Source of the DNA: Cenococcum geophilum 1.58
Lineage: Eukaryota > Ascomycota > Dothideomycetes > Gloniales > Gloniaceae
Direction of reading: 5' to 3'
Assembly (NCBI GenBank): GCA_001692895.1
Contig: KV748245.1
Coordinates: 496,001-560,000, forward strand
Length of the DNA stretch: 64,000 bases
The stretch's first letter is position 1. Every line of letters begins with the position of its first letter. The position numbers and the translations under genes were made by a program. This document shows positions 9,930-22,950 of the stretch, piece by piece. A model generated the notes under the pieces. It was not told where the DNA came from, searched no databases, and saw only the letters and a program-made list of their open reading frames with translations.

Positions 9930-12900
9930 CCTGCCCTTAGGCTTTATAGTCCGTATTATGCTTATAGGGCGTTCTTATCTTTATGTTCTTCCGGTAGCTT
10001 GTTGTCTTTACTATACTAGCACTCTATCTACTCGTCTAGGTACTTTAGGGGTCCTAGTTTATTAGGGTAGCGGTTATAGAATTCTTAAAGCTTATAGGGA
10101 CTGCTAATAAAGTTCTATGCAGGGTACCAGGTAAGATCTGGGTTATAGCCTTTCCAACTAACGCGGTACTTTAGCGTTTTCCTTACTAGTTTACAGGCCA
10201 GTACTTCTTTAATTTCCTATTCGTTGTCGCTATTAACTTAAATTGGTAGGGAAGGTTTGTTCTTTTATCCAGGCAATAGGTTGTTTATAGCTTTCCGTAG
10301 TTTATCCGGTAAGAAAATAGGGTAAACCTTAATTAAATCTGGGAGCTTTACTTTGTATAAGTTACCTATCTTCTTAAGGACCTTATACGGTCCCGCTATC
10401 TAATAGTTTAGCTTACGGCTAGGCCGTTCCGTCTTCTAGTTCTTTATTATAACCTAGACTATATCGCCTATAGTAAAGTCGGGTTCGCGCCTATGCTTAT
10501 TTGCCTACTGTTCCATTAATTTCTAGGCCTTTTCTAGATTTATACGGGCTACCGTCTAGGCTTCCTTTAAGCGCTTGGTGTACTGCTGGGCTTCCTTATA
10601 AGACAGTTTCTTGTGTACGGTCCGTGGTCCTTTTGGTCTATCCCAGTTAAAGCTTATTTAGGGTAAATACCCCATTTCTAGTTAGATAGGTGCAAATCCC
10701 GTAGAGTTATAGGGTAGGGTCGCCTGGGCGTAGTTTATTAGGGGTAGCAGTTCGCCCTAGTTGTCCTAAAAGTAGTTAATAAAAGGCCAGAGTCTCTAAT
10801 CTAAATATTAATTCATAATCTCCGTCTAGCCGTCTATTTGGGGGTGGTATGTTATAGAGAGCTTTAGCCTAATACCTAGGATCTGGGTAAACTTGTTCCA
10901 GAAGGCTAATATAAATTACGGGCTATAATTGGATATAATAGTATCTAGTGGTCCGTAAATGCGGTAGACGTAATGGATATACAGTTGGGCCGCCTCCTTA
11001 GTATCAATATTCTTATAATAGGGAATTAAGAACGGGCGCTTGCTAAAGCGGTTAACTAGAATTATAACCATATTATATCCGTCGCGGTCTGTTGGTAGCT
11101 TATGGAAGTCTATAGAGATATGCTGCTAGGGGCGGTCGGGTATTAGGAGAGGTTTTAATAGTCCTGGGGTCTTATCTCGTGGAATTATAGATCTATGGCA
11201 GCTGTTGTAGTTCCGTATATAACGGTTAATATCTATAACTATTTTAGGCTAGTAGTAGCGGTCACTAATAATCTTACGGGTCTTATTTTTTCTAGGGTGG
11301 GCTATAGAGACCTGGGCATGAGCTTCGGCAATAAGCTAGGTCCGTAAGTTTTATTCCTTAGCTACTACTAGCCGTTCCTAGTGCTTAAGTAGTCCGTTTT
11401 TGAGGGATTATAGGCTGGCAACGTTCTTTGCCTTTTTACGGTATTCCTATAGAGAGGGGGTTGTTTAGTTAGCCTGTAGTAGTTTATTAATAAGGTTAAG
11501 TTTAGAGGAGTTAATAGGATATATCTTGGCGCCTAAGAAGTCCGTGCTTAGTTCTGCCCATATCCGGGGGTTAAGGTATTTTAATTATAGTAGCGTCTAA
11601 ATCTGTAGTGAGATCTTCGCAGCTGTCTAGTTATCTAGGTCTTGCTTACGCCTTATAAGAGCGTCCGCACGGTTTGTAGCGCCTAGTCTATATATAATTA
11701 AGAAGTTAAACTAAGATAGGGTATCCGCCTAGCGTGCCTACTGGGCCGTAAGGGCCTTAGTTGTTATAAAGTATTCTAGGGCCTTATAATCTGAAACTAC
11801 CTTAATCGGCTTAGGGGTCCCCTCTAGCTGTACACGCTAGTGCTAAAAGCTAGAGATAATAGCCAGCATTTCTTTATTATGGATGTGGTAATTTAGCTCA
11901 GCATCTATTATAGTCTTTAAATAGTATGTAATAGGGTGCTACTCTCCGTCCGGTTGCTTCTAGGAAAAAATACTAGCTATCGCGCCGTCTAAGGCATTAG
12001 TTTCTAGCATTAAGGGCCGTTCTGGGTTAAAATAGGTAAGTAGGGGAGCCGATACTAGCCGTTTCTTAAGCTTATTAAAGGCCTGCCTATATATAGCGTT
12101 AAAGTAGAAGGGCTGGTCTTTTCTAGTAAGACGGTTAAGAGGCTAGGTAATCCTACTATAGTTTTTAATAAAGCGTCGGTAGAAGTTATAAAACCCTAAA
12201 AAGGATTGTACCCCCTTTACGGTCTATAGGGGTGCCCACTAGTTAATTACGGCCGTTTTCTTTGGGTTAGTTTTAATTCCGTCTATACTAATAATAAAAC
12301 CTAGGTACTTTATACGCTTAACACTAAACTTTAACTTCTTAATATCAACCTAGAGGCCAGTCTTGTGGAGCCGTTATAGGACTTTATAGACGTACTCCTT
12401 ATATTCTAGCTTGTTCTTAGAGTAGATTATAATATTATTTAAATAGGCCGTATAGAAATTGTTAAGGTAGTTAAAGAGTATATTATTTATATACCGCTAG
12501 TACGTAGCTAGTCCGTTAGTCAGTCTAAAAGGGAGCACTTTATATTTATACGTTCCGTAATAGGTCTAAAATATAGTAAGATCTTTAGACCTAGGGTCTA
12601 TTTTAATTCGGTAGAAGGCCTAGCGGATATTAAGCTTTATAAAGGCCTTAGCTCTACTTATTTGGGCTAAAGTCTTATTAAGTAGAGGTAGCGGATAGCG
12701 ATTCTTACGGGTTATATTGTTTAGCTTATGGTAGTTAATATAGAAGCGAAGTCCTCTATTTAGCTTTTTAATAAAGAGAATAGGCGAGGTAAAAGGGGCT
12801 TAGCTAGGCTTAATAAAGCCCTTATTTAGGTTATTAATAAGATACTACTTTATAGCCTACAATTCGGTAATAAACTGCTTATAAAGGGGGCTAAAGCTAA

Positions 12901-14100
12901 GGGTGTTTTCTTTACCCTGCTTAATCTTAATCTTATAGTTATACGGTTAGTAAGGTAGAAGTATATTAGACACTACTTTAGAGAATACGTCCTTAAATTT
13001 CTAGTGTTAATAGGGCAGCTTTTATTCTACTAGTTCCTTATTTATAAGCTCGCTTTCTTATCTGCTAAGCTTATTTCCCTTTTCCTTAATTATTTAATTA
13101 ATTTTGTATAAGCTCGTCGTAAAGGTAACGGTATTAGGCTAAACTAAGTTCTGGTAGAATCCTACGGCACTAATACAGCAGATATTAACTAGTAGGAGGT
13201 CCGCTGGTTTCCTTATAGCCGTTTTTTAGACCGTATTTTACGGTCTAGGGTTTATGATCTTTCTTAGCTCCTATTCTATCTTCCATAGGTTATCCCTTTA
13301 ATCTATTAGTTTAGTATAACGTCTAATATCCCTTACTATTCTTTATGGCTGTATAGGGCCTAAGCTCTCTATAGGGGGCTTTTCTAGGTTACTACTAACT
13401 TCCTAGGTCTTTAATGCGGGTAGCGTAATATAGATAGTCTAGGGGTAACGTAGTATACGGATCCGTTGCGAATTAAGCTATATATCTTTCTTAAAGGCCT
13501 AGTCCCTACGTATAGCATCGGCCTAGTAAATAGTATTAATCTAGGGCCGTATAAGGTTTTCTATTATAATACTGATTTCTTTTATAAAGGAAGGGGTTAG
13601 GGGTAGGGTTTCGGGCTAGGTAAGCCGTCTACTCCGTACGTTAAGCTATAAGCCTAAATAGGCTAGCCATTTTCGCCCTAAGATTATATTATGGCTACCT
13701 AGGTCCGTAATAAGGAAGGGGGTGTTATACTACCTTCGTCTGTTAACATAGAGGTAAATCCGCAAGATAGTTATAATAGGTGGTCCTATCCGCCCATTAT
13801 ACCCGCGGATAGGAATTGGTTTAGGCAGTTCTTTAATAGGTATATTTAGGAAGTTAGCTAGCTTTACGGCACACTAGGTGTCTATTAAGGCAAAAATATT
13901 TACTTTAGAGTTAGCTAAAGTAGAGGTTAAAACTTAGTATTTATTGCGGAATAAAGTATAAGGGATAGTGCAGCTTCTTCTACTAACTAGCTGACCTAGA
14001 TTAATATCTAATATATTAATCCCTTTTAACCCTAGAGAGGAGTCTTCCTCTAAGGTTCCTCTTTTTCTAACTCCGCGTTGTCCTCCTGGATTAATAAAAC
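9930..14100 (-). pseudogene. Gypsy-B pol relic (protease, reverse transcriptase, RNase H, integrase)
   Basis: On -, the reverse transcriptase reads GFIKPS, then SPILFIKKLNRGLRFYINY and HKLNNIT near 12.69-12.81 kb. The catalytic YxDD motif is at about 12421-12445 and reads LNNIIIYS, so both Asp codons became Asn. Integrase fills the left part, about 10.0-11.6 kb. Most stops are TAG at former Gln or Trp codons. The loss of both active-site Asp residues and the many stops make the protein dead. The limits are approximate. Confidence 0.8.
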
Positions 14101-15153
14101 CTTATCCGCTTTCGTGTTTATTAGGCAATCCTTTATACAGTAACCTTTCTGTCTATAAGAAAAGTAAGCTCCTTAATTACTAAGGGCCTGTATATAGGGG
14201 TTGCTATATATAGGCCGAGCATTCGCTGGACCTATGGCAGGGCTAGCCATACGGCTAGCTGCTAAATTGGCAGTGGGCTATATGGGTGGTGCTGTGGGGG
14301 TTGCTAATCGTGCTGGGGTATTATAGGCCGTTCTTGTATTGCTTGTGGTCTGATTTAAAGGGTTTCTAGCTTTATACCGTTTGGCGCGTACCTTAATTCG
14401 GCAAAGGCCTTAGTTAATAGCTAAGCACTAGTCTATAAGTTCCTTTAGCGTCTATATAGTAATAAAAACTAGCAGTACGGCTCACTATAGGTCTAGGGTA
14501 AGCTTGTTAAATAGGTCTAGCATTAAATCTTCCTGGGGAATTTGAGCCTGGCTAGCTAGGTGCAGAAAGCGGGTCTAAAAGGCCAAGAAGGTCTCTGTTA
14601 TTTTTATATTTAGGCTTTTATAATTAAGTTAGGCGTTTTATACTTTAAAGGGGTCCTTATAAATAGAAGACAGGTAGATAATTATCTCTTCTTTAGAGAG
14701 GAAGGGCTCTACTAAGTCCTATACGTACCGCGGACGTAGGTGCGTCTATACGTCCCCGCCGGTACGGCCGAAGACGTAGGCTATTTTAGCCTAAGTAGTA
14801 GGGAAGTGGTCCGTATTAACTTCAAGCTTATTCTATAATTAAAGCTTCCAATTATTAAATATAGGGTTAGTTCCGTCTATAAGTAACGGGGGGTCCATAA
14901 CCTTTGCGGACCGCAATAATACTAATACTATACGTTAAGCTAGAGCCTTAAGGACTATAGTAAGTCTCTAGGTGTCTAATAATTCCTCGCTAGGTATAGG
15001 GGGTTCTCTAGCTTTAAGTAGCTCTTAAAGTCGTTTAATTTCGGCATTAGCTGCTATAAGCTCTACTTAGGAGTTCGAGTTAGTTGCTGTTTTACTATTG
15101 GAGGTATTTAAGGGTCCTACGGCTGCTTTACCAGCTGCTGTATTTCTTAGCAT
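14101..15153 (-). pseudogene. Gypsy-B gag relic with CCHC zinc knuckle
   Basis: The start is ATG at 15153 on - (MLRNTAAGKAAVGPLNTS). The capsid-like part contains a readable YVFGRTGGDVQTHLRP stretch. A zinc knuckle lies at 14124-14166 with spacing C-x2-C-x4-H-x4-C, in which both first Cys and the His are now Tyr and only the last Cys is left. The homologous gag on + starts at 39888 with ATA in place of ATG. Confidence 0.8.
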
Positions 15154-15357
15154 TGTGGTATAGTTATTAGGGTAACCTTTAGTAGGATTCTATAGGGGTT
15201 CTGGTCTGTGCGTATTTTATAGGTCTTATTATTTTTTTCTGTTCTTCTAGTTCTGGTAATATTCTTTAGGTCTAATTCTGTATTCTATTCTGGTTTGTAG
15301 TCTATAGATATATTTAAGTTCCTTCTCAGAAAGAAAGGGTAGTTGAGCTTTAGATAA

Positions 15358-15558
15358 TGTTAGCGACTTAGTTAATTAAGGCATGAGCACGGCAAGAGGG
15401 ACGCGCAAGCCTATATAATTGGTAGTCTATAAATAAGGATCTAAAGCTAGAGAAAGGAAAGGAGAAGAAGAGCAGCGCCGGTTGAAGTAGGGTTCTTTTA
15501 TGCGGTCCTCTAGTCACGTGACCGCGAAGTTCTGCTAAGTTCTGCCAGTGCCGTAACA
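15358..15558 (-). repeat. 5' LTR of Gypsy-B copy 1
   Basis: 201 bp, TGTTAGCGACTTAG to GTAACA. It is nearly identical to 9685-9909 apart from transitions and the 24-bp duplication. The target duplication ATATA follows at 15559. Confidence 0.88.
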
Positions 15559-15563
15559 ATATA

Positions 15564-17450
15564 TACTATGCATATATGGGGTATACGTATAGTAAGGCTT
15601 AGGATATCTACCTGCTTTATTTCTTTAACTATATTATTAATAAGGTCGATTAGTAGCTTTATTAGATATAGTGGATAATATAAAAATTCTATATAATAAG
15701 GCAAATATAAGGATACCGTGCTATATTAACAGGAATATAGTAGTCTAACTGTGTGCTATATGTTCGGCCTACTACCCTACCTTAGCCTTACGGGTGGTTA
15801 AATCCTATATAGGCTTAGCATATATATAGCGTATATACGATATATATATTACATACTACAATATTTTCGCTTTAACGTTGTATATCTAATATAGGTATAT
15901 TCTTGTTTAACTTTCTAAACTCTATGTTTAATAAGTAAATAAAGGTATTAAATATCTACCCGGGTAGTTGTTAATGATAAAGGCTAGGCAGTATACTATG
16001 GTTTAATATTACTGCTGCTAGAATAACTAATAAACTTTATCTGTATATAATAAGTATATATCGCACATACGCCGGATATATACGTACTCTATGCCGAAAA
16101 AACATCGTTAGTCTACTTTTACTATATATACGTTCTTGTATACTAAGGTAGATATACTGCCGCTATAATTATAGAATACTGTAGTAGTAGCTATATATTA
16201 TAAGCATATACCTAATATATATAGATAATTTTTACTTCTCCGTACTTTGCTTAAGCTTTTTATTAATTTCTACTGCCTAGTATGGACGACTACTACGCTT
16301 TTAGAGGTTGTTAATTAATTTAAGCTTAACCCTATTATATGCGGAGTATATACAAAGTATATCCTTATGGGCGTACTCGCAGTGTCTAATGCCGCTATAT
16401 TTAAATAATTAATGAAATGCTTCTCTACTCTCCCAATTATTGTTTTCCCTAAGAAGTTATAGTTGTATAATTTTAGGGTTACTAGTTTAATGGAATAAGA
16501 ATTAAATCTACTAGATGTATAAGTATAGTATATACTTTGTATATATATTGCTTACCTTTAATATATACTAATTAATAACCTTATATACTATTCTTTTATC
16601 CGCATCTATAGACAGTAGAGGTATTACTTTATAGATAAAGTGTGCAATTCCTTTTTTTCTAGTTACTAAATATTCTAGCATTATAATATAGTCTATTACC
16701 TCTTAGATAATAACTTAATGCTTACTATTAGAGCTAATAAGTGCTTTATAGTCTCGGAGTATGCCCTAACTATTCTAAGCATATATATAGTTTTACCTTA
16801 GAGAGACCTATATAAAATGGAAGCCGCTGTTATATACTATCTTAGCCCTTACCCTCCTTATCCTCCTTCTTATCCTCCTTATCTTTAATACTCTCCCTAC
16901 TAATTATATTATCTTAAGAACCATTATCTTTATATTTAATGTTAGGTAAGCTTTAGAATACTTACGTATACTTAGTATATACGTAGAGTATAGTTATGCA
17001 TACTAATTAGTAAGCCGTTTAACTATCCTACTATGCTCTTATTTACCTTAGTATATATTTTACTTATTATTAATATAATAAGATATATGTAAATGCGCGT
17101 ATATATATATATATCCATGCGCCTAAGTGCGTATACATAGTATATGCCCTAGATATTTTGGTTTATGTGGTTACTTAAGTTAAATATAGCTACTAATACG
17201 CGTTCTATATAGGTAAAAGTATAACCCTACTGATCTTTTTCTAGCGCTCTATTAGTGACCCTATTTAGCTTTTACCGACCCCTATTAGTGACCCCGTTTA
17301 ACTTTTCCGTAACCCCTATAAGCTATACCCTACGTATAGCTATAGCCGTTTACTACAATTGCTATAGTATATATAGTTAGTGGCAACTAAGTAAGATTAG
17401 ATACGCGTACCGAATTCAAATTTTTGGGAGGTAAAGCTAGCTATATATAT
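15564..17450. other. Unidentified AT-rich repeat, right part
   Basis: Continuation of 9253-9684 beyond Gypsy-B. The - strand between about 16.2 and 16.9 kb has a stop-poor patch that could be a decayed coding region (segments such as SREAFH and YSGIRHCEYAHKD), but no family is recognised. Runs of TATA are frequent. A two-unit minisatellite is listed separately. Confidence 0.35.
17248..17325. repeat. Two-unit minisatellite, about 37 bp per unit
   Basis: Two imperfect copies of a unit built on CTATTAGTGACCC followed by a GTTTAGCTTTT-like half, with a third partial match after them. Function unknown. Confidence 0.5.
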
Positions 17451-20332
17451 TAATAGTATATCTACGGTTCGATTTATATAGCTAAATTAGCCACTAAGTT
17501 ATAATTTAGTAGGTAGGAGGCCTATACGCTTAGCAGTATATAGATATTACCCTATATCTACAGTCGATCTTTAATCGCTAGCAATGCCGTAGCAACATCG
17601 CGCTCTTAATACCCGTTAAGTGGTATGCGTAGAGCTATCTAAGGGCTCTCTACTTGCACTAGGATGGTAAGAATTAGCTATAGGTTAATAGAGATATTTG
17701 CGTTTTAGATTAGGCGCCGCTATTATATAAGTACTATACTAAACTTATACCGCACTGAAATAAGCCCCTAAGGGGTTATAGATAAAGGCTTTAAGGGGAC
17801 TTTTTAGAAGTTAGATATATATACTATTTTAAAGCTTTTTTACCTACTTAAAGCCGTTTATAAAGCTAATCTAGTAAGTGGTATATCCGCTTCTGCTATT
17901 AATTAACCTACTATATAGCTGCTTCCTTACTAACCCTCTAGGCCTACGCGACCTACCTAATCTCCTTAATAATCTTAAGCTATAGGGAGTACTATTAGAG
18001 CTTATTCTGCTAGCTAGCCCGCTATTTACTACCCTATTTAGAATCTAGCGCTACTATAAAAGGATTACTCTAAGCCCTTTAGTCTACTTACGCTAAAGGG
18101 CCTATATAGACTTTATTATATAGCATATATAATATATAGGCGGCTACTTAGGCAGCTACTTAGGCTTAGGCCCTTACTGCAGCTATAGCTATAGCTATAG
18201 CGGCGCTGGCGAAGGGGAAGCTATAGCGCTTACCTAGGCCAATATATTCTAGCTTAATTCCGTAATAGATAAAGGCGCTAGTAGATATACCGTTAGTAGA
18301 CATACCGTTAGTAGGTATACTATTAAACGTAAATATATAAATACTAAAAGGACCTTAAGCTAAAAGGTAAGGCTGCTAGATATAAGTAATTAAAGCTATA
18401 AAGACTACGCCTACTAGGGCTTGGCTATATAGTTAAATAACGCCTATAGCTTAGGTACTTAGGCGGTCTATAATAGCTAGTATAGCTTAGTAAGGTATTA
18501 ATAGCTAGCTAGGGCCTTCTTCCTCCTAATATAGGTAAGCTTTAACCTTCTATATAAAGGGTAGATAGGCCTTATATTAGAAGACCAAGTGGTTCTATAT
18601 AGGGCTACTTAGAAATATCTTGCGGAGGACTATTAAGTTTTATAGAATAACCTCCTGGAGGTAAAATAGGAGGTTTATAGCGCCTATAGCCGCGAGGTTA
18701 TTAACCTAGCTAACCTAAGGGCTAAACTAACCCTTTTAGATATTTAGCTCTAGCTAGATTGTTAACAGTAGTATATTAGGGGGGCGACGCTTGCCCTATA
18801 AATCTTAAAGTAGCCTATCTACGGCGAATGGCCGGCTATTATCCGTATAAACTCCTATAACAGTAAGTTTAAATAGTAGCTAACTATCTACTTCTAGTTT
18901 TACCTGCTAGCGCGTTTAATCTAGTCCTTACTAACCCCTTTTAGCTTTACTATCTTAGCGCTAGCGCTTTGCCTAATATAGGTCTTCTTTTATAAGAAGA
19001 CGCTAACGGCCTAAAACGCCTTAGCAACCTACTCCCGCTATAAGTTATATAAAAAGGCTATCTTACAGTCCCTAGCGCTACTCTTAGTTAGGCGGATATT
19101 ATACTATACTAACCGCTTACTAAAGTCTAGGAATGGCTTATTACTAAGGTCCTAGTAGTATAGAAGGTAGAAAGCTAGCCCACTAAGTATATAGATAAGC
19201 AGCTTCTTATTACATAAGGCTTTAATAGTCTTAAGGCAGCTATACTAGTTCTACTTACTAGCGTGTATAGTAAATATTAGGGGTATATAGCGCGTAGGAC
19301 CTTCCCCCTTAAATTTAAAAGTAAATAGGTCTAATATCTTGGCGGAGCGCCTATTACTACCGCGGGTAAGTATATAGTGGCCTAGTAGGATATCTATAAG
19401 CGTATAGAGGTAGTATTTTAGTAAGAAGTCTTTATGGGCCTATAGCTCGCAGCAAACGCTCTTAAACTCGTCCTTTATATATCTGTTAAGTAGTATATAA
19501 TTACCCTTATTTATAAACTACTTCTTTTCCCGCTACGCGTCCCTCCATTATAAAACCTTTAGGTAATCCCTAATATTATCCTCCCGCAGGGACTAGTGGC
19601 TGTTTATTTCTATACCCTTTTACGTTTAGTAGAGGTCTATTAGGGTAGTAATATAGCCGTAAACTAAGCGCTAGGAGAGCCGCGTCTTATCCTAAGGCAC
19701 GTTATTACTAGCCTTATAGCTTTTCGCTTTTAGTAGCTAGCCTATAACCTCCTTAATAAGGAAAAGAAGTAGCTTCTCTTTTATAATAGTATTGCTATTA
19801 TAGTACTACTTCCGCTTATAAAAGACCTAAAAAGACACGCGTTAGTTATAAGTATACTACTCTATAAAGCACCTACCTATTTACCTTAAACTCTTTCTAC
19901 TTTAGCTTATAATTTAGAGATATATTTTTAGGTCTCTTAGAACGCGTAAAGATAAAAATACTCTATTTATTAGCGCGTAGTTTAGTATTATTTACGATAT
20001 TAATCTTTACGTAATTAATTAATGGCATTTTTAAGATATATAGGACGCTGCTAGAGAAGCTATACCCTAAAAGAGGGTTCCTATTTTCCTATATACGCAG
20101 ATATAAACTAGGGAGAAGAGGTAAAAAAAAGCATATCTACTAGCCGCTTAGTAAGAGCAAATAAGTGACCTTATTATATAGGGTAAATATATAAGCACAC
20201 GGCTGGGCTAATAAGCTAATAGTACGCGTATATTAGCGACTTAATTAGTAGGGGTAAAGACATTTAAAGATATCTACGGCTTAGCTATAGGCTTAGCCGT
20301 AAATATCCGCGAATATTAATAGGGGTTATATA
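17451..20332 (-). mobile_element. CBF3-domain repeat, copy 1 (main part; tail at 28610-28660)
   Basis: This is about 2.9 kb, homologous over its length and in the same orientation to 28661-31623. Near its right end it is split by the RecQ element at 20333-28601; the last roughly 51 bp of this copy lie at 28610-28660, as alignment with copy 2 shows. The ends carry short inverted-repeat-like sequence (outer TATCTACGGCT at the left, reverse complement of a TATTCACGGCT form at the right). Copy 2 follows directly, so the two copies form a head-to-tail pair. Confidence 0.75.
17600..20000 (-). pseudogene. CBF3/Ndc10-domain protein relic, copy 1, frameshifted
   Basis: Reading on -, the block EFIRIIAGHSP followed by a RASVAP motif, NNLAAIGAINLLFYLQEVIL and VLRKIFLSSPI matches the conserved part of fungal proteins with a centromere-complex CBF3 subunit domain 2 (Ndc10-like). 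These are related to Crypton tyrosine recombinases and often carry a C-terminal GCR1_C DNA-binding domain. The C run after the RASVA codons, at about 18779-18784, is six long here but seven in copy 2. Copy 2 keeps the frame across it and this copy does not. Many TAG stops are also present. Start and end are approximate. Confidence 0.65.
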
Positions 20333-20360
20333 TTATCTCAGTAAGCGACTTAGACGGCAA
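20333..20360 (+). repeat. Left TIR of the RecQ element
   Basis: 28 bp that match the reverse complement of 28574-28601 with a single C/T difference, itself RIP-compatible. The core AGTAAGCGACTTAGACGGCA is shared. Confidence 0.9.
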
Positions 20361-20423
20361 ACGAGACAGTAAATCTCACTAGTACTTAATTAGTATAGCT
20401 TTATATAAAACCCCTACTAGCTT

Positions 20424-20462
20424 TATTAAACCCCTACTAGCGTTATATAACCCCTATAATTA
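20424..20462. repeat. Short subterminal tandem repeat of the RecQ element
   Basis: Near-repeats of AAACCCCTACTAGC followed by TTTATT or GTTATAT, about 20 bp each, lie just inside the left TIR. Such subterminal repeats are common transposase-binding sites in TIR elements, but that role is only inferred here. Confidence 0.45.
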
Positions 20463-20879
20463 TAAGCGCTATCTCGTTTACCGTTTAAGGGCCTTTAGTG
20501 CGAAAATATATAAAGGTCTACTTATTAATCAAACGCGACACTGCTAAAGAGCGATATATCTCCACCAGTTAACCAGTTAACTACTTTAAAAGGTAATCGA
20601 TTATATTTTAAGGGTTACTTTATTTATCTATGTACTTATTTATACATTTTAGCTAACATAAAGTTCTAAAATTACAGGTCGAAATTTTTTTGCGAGTCTT
20701 ATTAGGTCTATTCGCAAATCCTCTCTAGATACCTTAAAGCAAGCGGTATTACTAACAGCAACATAGCGACTTACGCTATTTAACTCCTCTAGCCTCTTTA
20801 ACTCCTCCTAAGGCCTAGTTATATACAACCCGAATAAAATATATACTAACCTTAACTATCCCATAGCTTTAAAGGCTCG

Positions 20880-22950
20880 TATTAAATAGTTCCAAACCCT
20901 AGAATATAAAGCATTAAACGGAAATACTTACCCGCACTATATACCGACTCCTTAGGGGAAAGAATCCCTATACTTAACAGGTTAGGGCACTTCGCCAACT
21001 AGTTTATAAAATAGGGGACACCATACTTATTACAAAAACTAGCTTTAGTAAAAGTATTATATTCTATGCTTTCTTAGTCTTAACTAGCTAGATTACAATA
21101 TAGCTTATTCCGTTAAGTAAGCTAGGGGGGAAACAGATTAAGTTAATTTGTTAATACCTTAGTACAAACCTATATTTAATATTAGTGGATATAAAATTCC
21201 AGAACCCTTAACTGCTTAAGGATATTAAGAATGGTATATATACCTATATACTACTTAGGCCAGAGCAAGCTATATCTCCTAAGTTTTAGAAAATCCTACA
21301 GGATCTATCCTTCTAGTGTTAAGTTAGACTGGTGGCTATTAATAAGTATTATATACTCTATTAGTAAAAGGAGTTTCAGAGCAATTTTATCTTAATCTAT
21401 AAGCTACACCAGTCTCTCCTATTAAGTATTATTTTCTTTAGCTGCTCTATAACTATAGACATTAAGATAGAGTAAGTAGTAAAAAAAAGTAGTGGGTTTT
21501 AGCCGGAGGGAACTAAACTGGGTATATTAGAGATTATCTGCACGTCTATTAACCAACCAAATATCTTAATTTATACGTTTCCGATACCAAAAAGAAAGAT
21601 AAACTACTATAAGCAGTTATACTTCTTACTTAACTAAGCAGTCGATTCTTTAGGCGGTAGCTTAACCCCTTAGAAAATACTAAAAATAATTATATTTCTT
21701 AACGGTAGAAGACGCATCACGGCAGTCTCCTAGTACCTTAAGGAGTCTCTTATTTAAAAGGGCTACTTAGCGCATCTTATAAACTAGATAGTTAGGATAT
21801 ATACATCTTATATAGTAAAGTATAATTAGGATAGGATATACAATATTTTCCGTAGTAAGCAGTCGGTTATTTAAATTATAGTAGCCACAACTGCTCTCGG
21901 AATGGGCATGGATATCCTAGATATTTATATAATTGTCTAATAAAATTTCTCAACTATAGATAATATTAGAGATTTATAGCAGAGGTTTAGTTATATAGTA
22001 AGGGGTCGCAATAAAACTAAAGTAGCTGTATTCTTTATACCATATTAGGCGTTTAATCGGTTAGGATATTAAAAGGAGTTAATATAAAAAGAAGTTACCA
22101 GTTAAATAACGTTTAAACTAAAACATAGACGTAATATACTCTCACGCGATCGCTAAGCAAGTCGGTTATAGCAATTATTTTCTTAGGGGAGCAGTTACGA
22201 GTCTGATTTAGATTATAATGGCAACTTATTGGACTAGTACCTTTATTTAAACCAGGAACTTAATAGCATAACTACTAACTAGTTAACTAATAAGAATAAA
22301 GTTCATCCCTAGATAAAGCAGGAGATTAAAAGTAGGGACTCTATAAGCGACTATTAGAGGGCTATACTAAACAGCGACTGCTACCGTAAATACTTACTTA
22401 AGTTTCTTTAGGAGGATAAATATAATCCTAAGACGTAAACTCCAAAGGCACTATAGGAGAGTTATTATAACGGTATAGGTTATAATCCTAATTTTCTTAT
22501 TATAACTACTGCGCCGACTACTCCTATCTCCCTTTAAAAACTAACCTTAGGCTTAAAGCAAGGTATTGCTCTCCAATAGCTAGTTAAGTAGTATTAAGTA
22601 TAAGCAGATAAGTTAGTCCTAATAGAAGAGAGATTTACTCTAATACCTTCTTTATATTTCTTGCCTAGTCACTACTAATAGGCAATTACACGCGCCTTTA
22701 ATAAGGTTACCTTAGCTGCTAAGTTTCCAATATAAACTATAGAAGATCTCTATAAGCATTTCCCATTAAACAAGTAGAAACATGCTATAGCTTAAGGGAA
22801 GTAGCTAGTTTAGTTCCTTTGCTAGAATATAGACAGCATACTAGCTAAGTAGTTAAAGTCTAGAAAACCTAAGAAACTAGTATCTAGTACTAGTAACTCG
22901 TTACCTATAGCTAGTAGCGCTAGTAATAGTAAGCTTACAGCCGACAAATA
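20880..22950 (+). pseudogene. RecQ-type DNA helicase relic
   Basis: The central 21.3-22.0 kb keeps one frame. Motif II lies at 21341-21352 and reads NKYY where DExH helicases have DECH; each residue differs by one C-to-T or G-to-A step. Then come FFSCSIT (motif III-like, SAT in the family), IIFLNGRRR, and VATTALGMGMDILD at 21881-21922 (motif V). A QRFSYIVRGR stretch follows, where the family has QRxGRAxRG (motif VI). This order is that of RecQ helicases, the group that also includes fungal telomere-linked helicases. The N-terminal ATP-binding part (about 20.9-21.15 kb) is damaged and the true start cannot be set. Downstream, to about 22.95 kb, a Ser/Lys-rich tail continues. Sitting inside the TIRs, it is probably cargo or an accessory replication function of the element. 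Confidence 0.78.

Larger units (their letters stand above)
9685..15558 (-). mobile_element. Gypsy-B copy 1: complete Ty3/Gypsy retrotransposon
   Basis: The element is 5.87 kb with LTRs at both ends and a 5-bp target duplication, ATATA, at 9680-9684 and 15559-15563. The polypurine tract lies next to the left LTR on - (9910-9925) and gag starts near the right LTR, so transcription ran right to left. Gag, protease, reverse transcriptase, RNase H and integrase can be followed, all with RIP stops. It is less TA-rich than Gypsy-A. The 5' half of a second copy in the other orientation is at 39389-41649. Confidence 0.88.
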
